A DNA stretch of 64,000 nt from Streptococcus sanguinis (GCF_026781265.1 NZ_JAKUVC010000002.1:372001-436000), one strand, 5' to 3'. Positions 34,253-43,587 are shown, counted from the stretch's first letter. Made by a program: numbers and translations. Notes: generated from the sequence alone by a model not told the origin.

Positions 34253-36722
34253 GGTCTTCCTCCTTGATCAGTCGAATCTTGCCAGTAAGGCCATCCATCT
34301 CAATCCAGTCGCCCTTTTGCAGCTGGCTGCAGGCACCTCTGACATTGACAATGGAAGGAATACCCAACTCGCGGGAAATAATGGCCGTGTGCGAGAGCAA
34401 AGACCCCTGTTCGGCAATGACACCCTTGGCTTGGGTAAGAAGATAAACCCAGCCCGGATCTGTCATCTTGGTCACGATAATCCGGTCCTTAGCAGACTCA
34501 ATCTCCTGCACATCTGCCACGACCAAAACCTGAGCCTTAACGCAGCCAGGTGAACAGCCGATCCCTTGTAAGGCTTGATTCCCCGTATTATGACTGCTGG
34601 TGCGGTTTTGCGGTTTCAGGTATTTCTCAAAGACCTGTCCAGCAAAAACATAGCGACTAAAGGTTGGTAGTTCCTTATCAGCCTCCAACTTCTCTCGACG
34701 CTCGGCTATCAAGCCGCTAACATCTCTGGGCTTTCTGGTCAACTCAAATAATTCTTCCTTTGTCAGGTAAAAAACATCGTCAGGCGTAGCCAGCAGTCCT
34801 TGCTCGGCTAATTGCTGGCCCAGAGTTCGGAAAATCTGTCGCATCATGCCGTAAATCCGTGTTCGATTTAAGCGGGAGCTTTCCCGATATTTAACACCAG
34901 TCATGGCTCGCTTGCGGAGAAAATTCGTCCACCGGCCTGATTTTTGAACATCTTCTTCAAGTTTCTGAGGTGCCAACTTCTTCTCCTCTTGCTGGCACAT
35001 TTGCAGCAGGAGCTTGAGCAGACGCTCTGGATGCGTTCGAAAAGTTGGAGTTTCTAACTTCAACTCTTCCGGAGCTCGATCACCAAATTCATGGATAAAA
35101 TGAACTATTTCTTGAACCAAAGGATGCTGGCGATTTAGAAAGACTGCTGGACTTTCACTTGCCATGGCCTGTCTAATCTCTGCATTTTCTTCTGCTTTCA
35201 GCTGAGCTGTTAAAGCCTGCAGAGCCAAAGCCGGCCGCATACTTTCAATCTGCTCAATTCCTGCAATTTCCGCTTGAACCGCTCCGCCGCGACGCGACTT
35301 CTTCAGGAGTCCAGTATAGACAAAAGCATAGAGGTCATTAACCAGCGTAATGTCCCAGTGAGCCAGAATATCCTCTTTCAGCTTGCTGACCAAGGCAATC
35401 AAGGTCTCTGCATCTGCGTCGGGAGAAAAGCTCGCTTCGTATTCGCGCTGAATCTGGGCAAACTGTTCTTCCAATTGCCGCATTTGCTTGGGGGCCGTCC
35501 AAAACTCTCGAATAATGCGGAGCATGATTTGCAGGCGTTTGAAAGCAGAAAGGTGCACCGGCATCTGAGGTACCTCTGTCTCTCGCACTCCCAGCATATC
35601 CTGCCAGATTGGAATGATTTTCTTCGAAAAAGGTAAAAGCTGCAGTAGCTGATACCAGCTCTGAATCTGGTAATAGACTCGGCTATTGACCAGTTGTAGC
35701 ATATTTTGAAAGGTTGCTTCATAGGCAGCCAACTCTGGAGCATCCTTACCAACCAAGCGTTGGGCTAGACTGCGAAAAATGCTGGCATAAGCCTCTTGAA
35801 TAAAGCTAATAGTCAGAGGACTGGAAACGCCCGGATAACTCTCCACAATGTTGCTGTTGTCCAGAATAATCTGCCGGCCTTCTGGCAAGGTAGTAATAGG
35901 TCGTGCTTGCAAAAGATAGAGCTGGCCATTGTCGAAGGTAAATTCCATATCCATATAAGGTCCGAAAAGCTGACTTACCTGACTAGCCAAAGCTTGTAGC
36001 TCCTCGAGTTGTTCCTGTGATACGTCTGGTGAGTTCTCCGTCTGCTCTGTATAAAAGAGCTGGTCCTTAGGATGGAGGGTCACCATGGTTGTAGGAATCT
36101 TATCCTCGACAACCTTGTTGCCCAAGCCTCGACCGATAACAATAATATGCTCGTTTAAAATGCCCTTGGGATTAGCTGTGAAGTAAATCCCAGACAAGTC
36201 TCCCTCCTGCATGATCTGAACAAGGCAAATCATCTGTGCCTGCTTCAACGATAGGCCTTGCTCAAACAGATAACTAAGAGCTGACTCCTGATAAAGAGAG
36301 AGCAAGGTCGCTTGAATAGCTTCTTTAAGCCCTTCTGGCTTCACATTGAGCTGGCTCTCAAACTGACCGGCAAAGGATGAAGCCTTCCCATCCTCAATGG
36401 TTGCTGATGAGCGAACTGCAAAGCAACAGTCTTTCTGAGAAAACTCCTGCCGAATCCAGTTTTCTGCCGCTGTCAGATCTTCTTGACTAAACTGCTCTTT
36501 GGCCCAGCCCTGGAGCTGCTGACTGAGTTGGGACAAGTCCAACTCTCCAGATCGATAGGCAGCTTCCATCCGCTCCAAGTCAGCAGAGCTGGCAGATTCT
36601 TGGAAAAAGTCAAAAGCAAACACTGCAAAGTCAGGAATCGGCAATCCAGCAGCCTGCATTTTCAGCAAATGATAGGCCTTGCCTCCGACCTGGTCAAGCC
36701 CTGTCTGCTTGATCCTTTTCAT
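34239..36722 (-). CDS. PEP synthase/rifampin-phosphotransferase-like dikinase, copy 2
   Basis: 827-residue three-part enzyme. Residues 1-290 are the PPDK/PEP-synthase ATP-grasp domain (AVRSSATIEDGKASSFAGQF, DLSGIYFTANP, MDMEFTFDNGQLYLLQARP). Residues 290-740 form a helical middle domain, the substrate-binding region in rifampin phosphotransferases. The C-terminal swivelling phosphohistidine domain has GSLLSHTAIISRELGIPSIV with the catalytic His. The overall size resembles Rph (~865). The family moves the ATP beta-phosphate via His to a hydroxyl or to pyruvate. ATG at 36722 overlaps the UbiA stop by one base (TGATG), with GGGGGT upstream. The substrate is unknown; a lipid or prenol hydroxyl is my inference from neighbours. 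Confidence 0.82.
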   Translation of the reverse strand: MKRIKQTGLDQVGGKAYHLLKMQAAGLPIPDFAVFAFDFFQESASSADLERMEAAYRSGELDLSQLSQQLQGWAKEQFSQEDLTAAENWIRQEFSQKDCCFAVRSSATIEDGKASSFAGQFESQLNVKPEGLKEAIQATLLSLYQESALSYLFEQGLSLKQAQMICLVQIMQEGDLSGIYFTANPKGILNEHIIVIGRGLGNKVVEDKIPTTMVTLHPKDQLFYTEQTENSPDVSQEQLEELQALASQVSQLFGPYMDMEFTFDNGQLYLLQARPITTLPEGRQIILDNSNIVESYPGVSSPLTISFIQEAYASIFRSLAQRLVGKDAPELAAYEATFQNMLQLVNSRVYYQIQSWYQLLQLLPFSKKIIPIWQDMLGVRETEVPQMPVHLSAFKRLQIMLRIIREFWTAPKQMRQLEEQFAQIQREYEASFSPDADAETLIALVSKLKEDILAHWDITLVNDLYAFVYTGLLKKSRRGGAVQAEIAGIEQIESMRPALALQALTAQLKAEENAEIRQAMASESPAVFLNRQHPLVQEIVHFIHEFGDRAPEELKLETPTFRTHPERLLKLLLQMCQQEEKKLAPQKLEEDVQKSGRWTNFLRKRAMTGVKYRESSRLNRTRIYGMMRQIFRTLGQQLAEQGLLATPDDVFYLTKEELFELTRKPRDVSGLIAERREKLEADKELPTFSRYVFAGQVFEKYLKPQNRTSSHNTGNQALQGIGCSPGCVKAQVLVVADVQEIESAKDRIIVTKMTDPGWVYLLTQAKGVIAEQGSLLSHTAIISRELGIPSIVNVRGACSQLQKGDWIEMDGLTGKIRLIKEEDHAGN

Positions 36723-37621
36723 CAAAGTACCCCCATCAAGAGATAAACAGCAACGGACAGAACCATGGTCGTCTCCGTGATATAAGTATAACGCTCCACC
36801 CGCTCCCGGATATTAAAGCGAGTTGGATCCTTGATAAACTGCTCAAACTGGACAGTCATCCAGATGACATTCAGCACCAAGACCACCACTCCGACATGTG
36901 AAATATTCCAGAGGAGGACGAAATTGGTCAAGATATCCAGCAGAGTCACCACCTCGATAAAGCGAGTGGCTTTTTTGTAGCCAAAAAGCATAGAATAGGT
37001 CACATACTCGGTCTCGTCTTTTGGCGCCCGAATCTTGCGGCAGACTTCCCAGATCAGACTTGGGAAATACATGGTAAAGGCCAGCAAGATAGTCGGTAGG
37101 GACAAGAGAGGCAGATTGTACTTGTAGCAGACGAAGGAAATAGTATAGAGATTCAAAATCATCATGACCGGATTATGGGTCACTAGAGCTAACGGCAAGG
37201 AATTTTGAATCTTGTCACGCTTGAAGAACCAGAAGGACATGAGGGTTCCGTAGATATAGAGAAAGAGGAACCAGCCGATATTGTTCATAAAGAGAATATT
37301 GAGAAGTACAGACACAGCTACGATAAAGCTGAGAGCAATAGCCAAGTCCTTCTTTTTCACCCGGCCAGATGGCAGAGCTCGATGAGGAAAGAGCCGCCTG
37401 TCGGTCTCGTAGTCCTTGAAATCATCTGCAATCCGCAGAATCATCAGAAAGACGAAAATGGTAAAGATTCCGATCAACTCCTGATGGTCAAAGTGAAAGG
37501 TAGTCACTCCGTCATTGAGCAAGAGGACAAAATAAATCTCAAAAAACATGATGGCAGCCACAAAAAAGCGCGGCAGCAAAGGAAACATTTCCTTATAATA
37601 AACAGCTAATCGTTTAAACAT
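36722..37621 (-). CDS. UbiA-family prenyltransferase
   Basis: 299-residue membrane protein with about 8-9 hydrophobic segments. The first polyprenyl-diphosphate-binding motif is ADDFKDYETD (Asp66, Asp70, Asp74), close to the NDxxDxxxD rule, followed by PHRALPSGRVKKKDL. The second aspartate region is weaker (CRKIRAPKDETEY, near residue 200). UbiA enzymes join a prenyl chain to an aromatic ring, a heme, a sugar or, in archaea, glyceryl phosphate. The gene is between psd and a dikinase-like gene in a lipid operon, so a lipid-related acceptor is more likely than a quinone. The acceptor cannot be read from the sequence. Confidence 0.82.
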   Translation of the reverse strand: MFKRLAVYYKEMFPLLPRFFVAAIMFFEIYFVLLLNDGVTTFHFDHQELIGIFTIFVFLMILRIADDFKDYETDRRLFPHRALPSGRVKKKDLAIALSFIVAVSVLLNILFMNNIGWFLFLYIYGTLMSFWFFKRDKIQNSLPLALVTHNPVMMILNLYTISFVCYKYNLPLLSLPTILLAFTMYFPSLIWEVCRKIRAPKDETEYVTYSMLFGYKKATRFIEVVTLLDILTNFVLLWNISHVGVVVLVLNVIWMTVQFEQFIKDPTRFNIRERVERYTYITETTMVLSVAVYLLMGVL

Positions 37622-38478
37622 AGCTTCTCTCCAATCTTTTCACCCATTTGAATCTGGGTTTCTATTCCGAGGTCTGAGTAAGTCAGGATATCCTGATCCA
37701 AGCAAATCGTGTCTGCCGGATAGAGGACAAGAATAGTTGAGCCGCCCAGACCAAAGCAGCCCTTTTCCTGTCCCCTGACCAAATGGTCCTGACTGTGATT
37801 GTATATTCTTCCGACCAGCAGAGCCCCTACTTCCATCTGCAGGACAGGTCCTAGGTCGGTATCTAAAAGACAGTATTCTCTTTTATTTTCTTTGTAAATG
37901 AAGCACCTCTTCTGGGCTACCTGTCTAACCGTATGCAGTCGTCCCTTGATTGTTCGTTTTTGGGTAATTCTGCCGGATTCAGCAGCCAGATAGCGGTGCA
38001 AGTCTTCCACTCCCAAACGATAGACAAGTGCTGTTCCGCCAGTGAACAGCTGAGCTAAGTCATCATCAAACAGTAAGTCAGCTAGTCTGTACGTCTGACC
38101 CTTAATTGTCAGCCGTAAGTCCTGACTAATGGTAAAAGCCTCTAGTTTGGCATCTGCCACTGCCAATACTTGACTGTCAGGACAGATTGGACGCAAATCA
38201 GGCTTGATTTTTCGCTGGAAAAAAGCCGCGAAGCTAGAATAGGGGCCATCTTCATAGTCAGCCAAATCCAGCTGATAATTTTCCACAAAAGCTGCTATTT
38301 TCTTGAGAGAAAAAGGAGTGTAGTCTTTCAAAGTCAGAAGATAAGACAGGCTAGGTCGGGTCAAGATAGGCAATAAGAAGCGACCCCAAGCAGTACCATA
38401 AAGCTTATCTAACAGCCCCGCCTTGTATTCTATCGGTTCCTGTACCTGGCCAGTCTTTCGCTGATAGACCTTAACCAT
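37606..38478 (-). CDS. psd: Phosphatidylserine decarboxylase (pyruvoyl enzyme)
   Basis: 290-residue proenzyme that converts phosphatidylserine to phosphatidylethanolamine after self-cleavage at a Gly-Ser bond. The cleavage motif GGST is visible in CFGLGGSTILVLYP near the C-terminus. Upstream blocks YSSFAAFFQRKIKPDLRPI and VLAVADAKLEAF correspond to the conserved FFTR and DG/S segments of the family. ATG at 38478 with GGGAG nine bases upstream is preferred to an in-frame TTG at 38499; it overlaps the synthase gene by 8 bases. Streptococci are generally described as lacking phosphatidylethanolamine, so the presence of a complete pair of genes is notable. Confidence 0.88.
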   Translation of the reverse strand: MVKVYQRKTGQVQEPIEYKAGLLDKLYGTAWGRFLLPILTRPSLSYLLTLKDYTPFSLKKIAAFVENYQLDLADYEDGPYSSFAAFFQRKIKPDLRPICPDSQVLAVADAKLEAFTISQDLRLTIKGQTYRLADLLFDDDLAQLFTGGTALVYRLGVEDLHRYLAAESGRITQKRTIKGRLHTVRQVAQKRCFIYKENKREYCLLDTDLGPVLQMEVGALLVGRIYNHSQDHLVRGQEKGCFGLGGSTILVLYPADTICLDQDILTYSDLGIETQIQMGEKIGEKLCLND

Positions 38479-39103
38479 GCGGGAGAACTCCCAGACCAAT
38501 CAAACTTGCAACAGCTAAAATCGCAAAGACCAGATAGGCCAGCTTATTTGGCTTGGGAATACGGCAGTTGTAGACAAATAGGAAGGGCAGCAAAAGAGAC
38601 AAGCCCAGCCACACCCAAGCAAAGAGACCAGGCGCCAGCCATTGACAGACCAGATAGGTCAGAGGGAAAAATAGGGCGCTGTAGGTCACGGGCAAGCCGA
38701 TAAAATAGGACCTAGATCCTTCATCATACTTGGCCAAGCGGTTAAAATGCGCCAAGCGCGTGACGGCGGCTAAGACATAGAGGACAGTCAAGATGATATT
38801 GGCTGCACCCAAGGGAAGCTGGGTCATGAGGAGCACAGCCGGAAGAGCCGCAAAGCTAATCATGTCGCAGAGCGAATCAATCTCAATACCGAAGCGCTTC
38901 TGACTTTCAGTCCGCTTCATCCGTCGCGCCACCACACCGTCAAAGAGGTCACAGATACCGCTAACGATAAAAGCCATCATGGCTAGTCGCAGCTGGGACT
39001 GAATGATGGCATAGACTGCCAAAAGTGCAAAAGCAGCACCCATATAGGTCAGGATAACAGATTTGTCGTATTCACCGATAAACAATGGTTCATTCTTCTT
39101 CAT
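38471..39103 (-). CDS. pssA: CDP-alcohol phosphatidyltransferase, phosphatidylserine synthase type
   Basis: 210-residue membrane enzyme with about six hydrophobic segments. The CDP-alcohol motif is present: DLFDGVVARR (Asp52, Asp55, Gly56, Ala59, Arg60), then FGIEIDSLCD (Gly72, Asp76, Asp80). The spacing between Arg and Gly is three residues longer than the minimum, and the IDSLCDMISF ending is the form seen in serine-transferring (PssA) members. It would transfer the phosphatidyl (or related) group from a CDP-lipid to L-serine. It overlaps the upstream dikinase gene by 14 bases and psd by 8, giving synthase-decarboxylase coupling. Confidence 0.88.
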   Translation of the reverse strand: MKKNEPLFIGEYDKSVILTYMGAAFALLAVYAIIQSQLRLAMMAFIVSGICDLFDGVVARRMKRTESQKRFGIEIDSLCDMISFAALPAVLLMTQLPLGAANIILTVLYVLAAVTRLAHFNRLAKYDEGSRSYFIGLPVTYSALFFPLTYLVCQWLAPGLFAWVWLGLSLLLPFLFVYNCRIPKPNKLAYLVFAILAVASLIGLGVLPHG

Positions 39104-41585
39104 GGATTCTTATTTCTCCTCTTCTTCCATCTAAAGTAACCAGCATGCCAGTTTCTAGTAGCTGAGTTGCATTTTTGGCGCAGACCAGAGCTGGAATCCC
39201 GCATTCCCGAGCGACAATGGAGGCATGGCAGAGAACCCCGCCATACTCTGTCACAAGACCGCCTATAATACCGAAAACATAGCTCCAGCCCGTATCTGTA
39301 TAGCGAGTGACAAGAATTTCTCCCGGTTCAATCATCTCAATATCAGCCAAATCCAAGAGAACTCGAACCCGGCCGGTCACCTGACCGCTGCTGGCTGGCA
39401 TTCCCGTCAGCAGAGCCTGACTCTCATGGGCCACTTCTTCCAGGCTCATCTCTTTTTCAGTCAAATCACCCACTGGCTCAAAATTCCGATAGGCCTGGCA
39501 ATAATGCTGATTATCAGCCGCTTCTTCTTGGAGCTGGTCAGCAGTCTTTTCCCCTTCCATAAAGGAAGTTAGGCTTTCTTTCTTAATATAAAAAACATCT
39601 TGTTCATTTTTCAGAAAACATCGCTTTTCATAGGCTCGGCCGAGTTTGAGGCTAATCTGACGAATGAGGTGGTAATAGCGCGTGGAAATATCCTTGAACT
39701 CCTCCCGCCACCAAAGCAAGTTCCGCAGAACTTCGCTGATTTTTTCTATCTTTTTCTGCTTGGCGCGAGATAGATGAGCCAAATCCAGCTCAAACTCTGA
39801 GCCAGGACTGAGCGAAGCTTTTGCTGCTTGGTAATATGCTGAATCAGCAATCAACTGCTGGACCGCTGTTAAAACCTGATGAGCATCTTCTTCATAACTA
39901 GCTACTCGCAAGTCCAGCTCCCGTTCCGAGTGATAGCCAAAATCCTTTTGGAAATCCTGAATCTTGATGAAATCTGCTCGCTCAGGATATTGTGCTGCCA
40001 GTCGCTGCAATTCTTCCACCGATAGCTTCAACCAATCGTCTGTCAGTTTCTCCTCTGCCAAAATAAGATCCGCAGCTTCCAGCATTCTAGCTAAAGGCTT
40101 GGTATGAGAAACATTTCCTAACTTGGCTATCAGTTGGAAAAATTCATCGACCGTCAGCCATTTAAGCAGACTGGTCTTTTTCATAGACAGCTGTACCGTA
40201 TTGATGTAGGCCTGCCAGAAATAAGTTCCCTCACTATCTAAATAAGCCTGATTTAGCACTAACTGCCAAAGACTCTCGACCTGCTGCAGCGAGCTTTGGT
40301 TGTTCAGTTCTCGTATTTTTTGATTAAGATGGTTAAATTGCTGACGCAGCTCTTTCAACTTGTCTGGCGCCTGATGCAGAAAAGTCTTAGTTACTTTTTG
40401 CGTTTTCAAAGCGACCCGCAGGAAATTCAAGAGCAAGGCTGGACTTAATTTGCTGGTAAAACCTTGACCTTGGTAGTCTTTATTGACTCCCAGCTCATCA
40501 TCAAAGTCTCGCTCAATATAGCCCGGAATCTGCTCCATACCTTGCTTGACCACGCCTAAATTCCAGAAAGGCCGAGCATAATGGAGACGCATCAGTGGAG
40601 GTATCACACCTTCAGGCTCTAGGACAATTGCCAGCAAAAAGCTAGAAAGGGCCTCTTGCCAAGAATGGCGGTAAAGGCTCCACATCAGATTTGGACAGGG
40701 CTGGGCCGCGACGCCACCGTCCCGAAAATTCGCTGTCGTCCAGCGGCCACTGTCGATTTTAGTTGGTACTGTTGTAATGGGCCGAGCCTGTATTAGATAG
40801 ACTTGCTCTTGTACGGCACACCACTCAATATCCATCGGCCGACCAAAATACGCTACAATCTCCAAAACCTGTTCATGCAGTTTCTGCAAGACTGCCAGAG
40901 AGATTTCAACATTTTCACACTGGATCCAGTCTGTCTTGTACCAAGGAAGTGTCAGCTGCTCAGGATTGACTTGACCACTAACCAAGCTCTCAGCCGAGCC
41001 TTTTACATACTCCAACAGCATGGTCTGGTCCTGATTAGTCGCCACATCTAGGGAAAAGCAGACACCGCTGAAGTCAGGTTCTATCTGCTCCTGAATCAGC
41101 ACCGCCATAGCAAAATCCTGCTCAGGCAAACCCTGGCGCTGCCAGTAGGCCAATGCTTCTGGATTAAAGAGAGAAAGCAGACAAGAACGAATGCCCTGCT
41201 CAATTTCTGACAATGTCCGGCAGTCACCAATCGAGTCATATTGGCCGGCAAATGACATAGCCTGTCCGTCTTCTAAAAGGGCACTGCTACGAACGATATA
41301 AACTTGATTTTCCTGACAAAAAGCTGCTAACTCCTGTAGCCAAGCTGACTCCAAAGGATATTGCTGCAAACGCTCCGCAATTTCCTCCTTGCCCAAATGA
41401 ATTAATTCTTTAAGTCCCTCTTTTGAGTATTCTGGCAGAGCTGCGCTTAGCCAATCCATTACTTGGTCCGCAGGCAAAATCAAACCCTTAGGAACCGAAA
41501 GCCCAAGTTGACAGAGACTGATCAACTGATTGATTTCACCGCCATAGACGGCCGAAGGCTCCTTTTCCAGCCATAGTTCTTTCAT
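39090..41585 (-). CDS. PEP synthase/rifampin-phosphotransferase-like dikinase, copy 1
   Basis: 831 residues with the same architecture as its paralogue five genes later in the operon. The ATP-grasp domain has VRSSALLEDGQAMSFAGQY, DFSGVCFSLD and PMDIEWCAVQEQVYLIQARP. The middle region is long, helical and poorly conserved. The phosphohistidine domain reads GVLCHASIVARECGIPALV. Identity to copy 2 is visible mainly at these motifs, so the two are old paralogues, probably with different substrates. ATG at 41585 follows GGGAGC, and like copy 2 it is preceded by an in-frame TTG. It begins 14 bases after the CarS-like gene. Confidence 0.82.
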   Translation of the reverse strand: MKELWLEKEPSAVYGGEINQLISLCQLGLSVPKGLILPADQVMDWLSAALPEYSKEGLKELIHLGKEEIAERLQQYPLESAWLQELAAFCQENQVYIVRSSALLEDGQAMSFAGQYDSIGDCRTLSEIEQGIRSCLLSLFNPEALAYWQRQGLPEQDFAMAVLIQEQIEPDFSGVCFSLDVATNQDQTMLLEYVKGSAESLVSGQVNPEQLTLPWYKTDWIQCENVEISLAVLQKLHEQVLEIVAYFGRPMDIEWCAVQEQVYLIQARPITTVPTKIDSGRWTTANFRDGGVAAQPCPNLMWSLYRHSWQEALSSFLLAIVLEPEGVIPPLMRLHYARPFWNLGVVKQGMEQIPGYIERDFDDELGVNKDYQGQGFTSKLSPALLLNFLRVALKTQKVTKTFLHQAPDKLKELRQQFNHLNQKIRELNNQSSLQQVESLWQLVLNQAYLDSEGTYFWQAYINTVQLSMKKTSLLKWLTVDEFFQLIAKLGNVSHTKPLARMLEAADLILAEEKLTDDWLKLSVEELQRLAAQYPERADFIKIQDFQKDFGYHSERELDLRVASYEEDAHQVLTAVQQLIADSAYYQAAKASLSPGSEFELDLAHLSRAKQKKIEKISEVLRNLLWWREEFKDISTRYYHLIRQISLKLGRAYEKRCFLKNEQDVFYIKKESLTSFMEGEKTADQLQEEAADNQHYCQAYRNFEPVGDLTEKEMSLEEVAHESQALLTGMPASSGQVTGRVRVLLDLADIEMIEPGEILVTRYTDTGWSYVFGIIGGLVTEYGGVLCHASIVARECGIPALVCAKNATQLLETGMLVTLDGRRGEIRIHEEE

Positions 41586-41599
41586 CAAAAGCTCCCATC

Positions 41600-42190
41600 T
41601 TACATACGATTTTTTCTAAGTTTAGCCCAGTAGAGCAGACGATTGACTCCTAGGTGCGTGCCCGCCGCTAGTATTAGAATGCCCAGCATCTGCTGCCAGG
41701 ACAGAGGAATATAGAAAAGCAAGAAAATGATACAGCCAATCAAGGAATCAATCTGGTCTATCCAGATAAAGGTCCATTTCCAGCCATTCTCCGCCGTCTT
41801 GCCCTCTTTGATTTCCAAACGGCGCTTGATGAAGCTATTGGGCAGCTCAAACAAAACATAAGCCAGCCCCAAAAGAGCCCCAAGAACCAGATTAAAGAGC
41901 ACAGTATTTTCGTAGAAGGCATAGACCAGGTGCAGCTTCTCTAGGGGAGGAATACTTTTCAATACCAAGCCCCAAAGGATCTGAGCTAAAGCTCCCCAGA
42001 CAATCATGCCAAAGAAACCTTTCCAGGTCTTGTTAGCCCCAAAAAGCCTCTTCCCATCCTTTAAAATCAACCCAGCGTCCATGGGTCGGTATGCCGCCTC
42101 TAGCAGTGAAGACTTGCAAAAGATCATATTCAGAATCCCAGTCAGAATGACCGGCATCAAGGTGATATATAAGGCAAGAATCGAACACAT
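41600..42190 (-). CDS. CarS/CdsA-like CDP-lipid synthase (CDP-archaeol synthase family)
   Basis: 196-residue membrane protein with about five hydrophobic segments. The signature of the CarS family is visible: DGKRLFGANKTWKGFFG (cytoplasmic loop that binds CTP), then LPNSFIKRRLEIKEGKTA and DQIDSLIGC. Members transfer CMP from CTP to a phosphatidic-acid-like lipid, unsaturated archaetidic acid in archaea. It is first in the seven-gene operon and would make the CDP-activated lipid used by the serine transferase encoded two genes downstream. This is not the ordinary CdsA, which is about 260-270 residues and usually next to uppS. ATG at 42190. Confidence 0.82.
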   Translation of the reverse strand: MCSILALYITLMPVILTGILNMIFCKSSLLEAAYRPMDAGLILKDGKRLFGANKTWKGFFGMIVWGALAQILWGLVLKSIPPLEKLHLVYAFYENTVLFNLVLGALLGLAYVLFELPNSFIKRRLEIKEGKTAENGWKWTFIWIDQIDSLIGCIIFLLFYIPLSWQQMLGILILAAGTHLGVNRLLYWAKLRKNRM

Positions 42191-42261
42191 ACTTATTTCC
42201 TATTCTTTTTATGAAAATCAGTTTGAAAAGATTAAGAGACTTCTCAAACTTTTATGGCTTC

Positions 42262-42270
42262 ATTATAACA
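42262..42270 (-). promoter_or_regulatory. Predicted extended -10 promoter of the lipid-pathway operon
   Basis: Minus strand TGTTATAAT, about 70 bases before the CarS-like start; there is no convincing -35. In the 350-base gap 42191-42540 I see only this element and the galE terminator. Confidence 0.45.
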
Positions 42271-42506
42271 TAATTCTCTAAAGCCCTTACACAACAAACT
42301 GTCAACATCTGTCTCATCTGATAGTTGTGCAAAAAAATCGCTATTCTACATTCTTATTTCTTTTTGTATCTATAGCTGCCATGATTTTTCAAGATATACT
42401 AAGAGTTAGTAGCAACTAAACAAGATTGCAGATAATATGTCAATCAATCTTCCTTTTATTATAAAAGGCTTTTAAAAATTTGTAAAGAAGGGTTTTATAA
42501 TTCAAA

Positions 42507-42533
42507 GTAAAAAACCAGCTTTTCTAGCTGGTT
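42507..42533 (-). terminator. galE terminator
   Basis: AACCAGCT (42513-42520), five-base loop, AGCTGGTT (42526-42533), with a U run on the minus strand. Lies 8 bases past the galE stop. Confidence 0.8.
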
Positions 42534-42540
42534 TGTCAGA

Positions 42541-43542
42541 TTATCCTCTGTCATCATAGCCATTTGGATGACTTGAGTGCCATTTCCAAGCGGTTTCGAT
42601 GATGGTTTCGATATTATCAAATTTCGGCTTCCAGCCCAGAATTTTTCTTGCTTTCTCAGAGGAAGCAATCAGCGTATCCGGATCGCCTGGGCGCCGCTCT
42701 GCTATTTCCAAAGGAATCGGATGGCCGGTCACCTTGCGGGCGGCTTCTACAATCTGCAAGTTAGAAAAACCAGTCGAAGAGCCAAGGTTAAAAGCATCTG
42801 AAGGATGTCCGGCACGCAAGTGCTCGACAGCCAAAATATGGGCGTCAGCCAAGTCGAAAGGATGGACATAATCGCGGACATTGGTCCCGTCCGGAGTATC
42901 GTAATCATCTCCAAAGACGGCAATCTTCTCACGTTTGCCCTGAGCCACCTGAAGCACAATGGGCAGGAGATGGGTTTCAGGTCCGTGATCCTCGCCGATA
43001 GAGCCGTCTGGCTTGGCTCCAGCCACGTTGAAATAACGCAGGGCTACAAACTTGATGCCATAGGCCTGGTCTGCCCAGCGCATAATGGTCTCCATCATAA
43101 GCTTGCTCTCACCATAAGGATTGATAGGCTTTTGCGGAGTCGTTTCCAAAATCGGAACTTCCTCAGGAATGCCATAAGTCGCCGCTGTCGAAGAAAAGAC
43201 AATATTTTTAACGCCGCATTCCTGCATGACCTCCAAAAGAGAAACCATGCCGGCTGTGTTATTGTCAAAATACTTGAGCGGATCTGACATAGACTCTGCC
43301 ACCAGTGAAAAAGCTGCAAAGTGAATAACTGCATCGATAGATGGATGTTTGGCAAAGACATCACGCATAAAGTCCTTATCCGCCAAATCCCCCTCATAAA
43401 AGACCGCTTTCGGATGGACAGCTGCCCGATGGCCAGTCACCAAATTATCAACGACGACTACCTCTTCCTTGCCTGCCGCTACCAGACGGTCTACCATGTG
43501 CGAGCCGATATAGCCAGCTCCACCTAATACTAAAATTGCCAT
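42541..43542 (-). CDS. galE: UDP-glucose 4-epimerase
   Basis: Interconverts UDP-galactose and UDP-glucose. The 333-residue protein has the Rossmann motif [10 protein letters not shown], the catalytic YGESK (Tyr-x-x-x-Lys) and SSTAATYG. The open frame reaches 43584, but ATG at 43542 (MAILVLGG) is the family start and is preceded by GGAAG. It is the last gene of the galK-galT-galE cluster, 45 bases after galT. Confidence 0.95.
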   Translation of the reverse strand: MAILVLGGAGYIGSHMVDRLVAAGKEEVVVVDNLVTGHRAAVHPKAVFYEGDLADKDFMRDVFAKHPSIDAVIHFAAFSLVAESMSDPLKYFDNNTAGMVSLLEVMQECGVKNIVFSSTAATYGIPEEVPILETTPQKPINPYGESKLMMETIMRWADQAYGIKFVALRYFNVAGAKPDGSIGEDHGPETHLLPIVLQVAQGKREKIAVFGDDYDTPDGTNVRDYVHPFDLADAHILAVEHLRAGHPSDAFNLGSSTGFSNLQIVEAARKVTGHPIPLEIAERRPGDPDTLIASSEKARKILGWKPKFDNIETIIETAWKWHSSHPNGYDDRG

Positions 43543-43587
43543 AAAACTTCCTTTCCCTCTTACGCTAGATTCATTATAACACATTTC

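Noticed and set aside
37205..37609. 134-codon plus-strand frame across the UbiA gene
   Set aside because: Charged antisense shadow of a hydrophobic membrane protein; no start signal.
42268..42506. Possible small RNA or extra gene between galE and the lipid operon
   Set aside because: AT-rich, no convincing promoter-terminator pair and no open frame of note.
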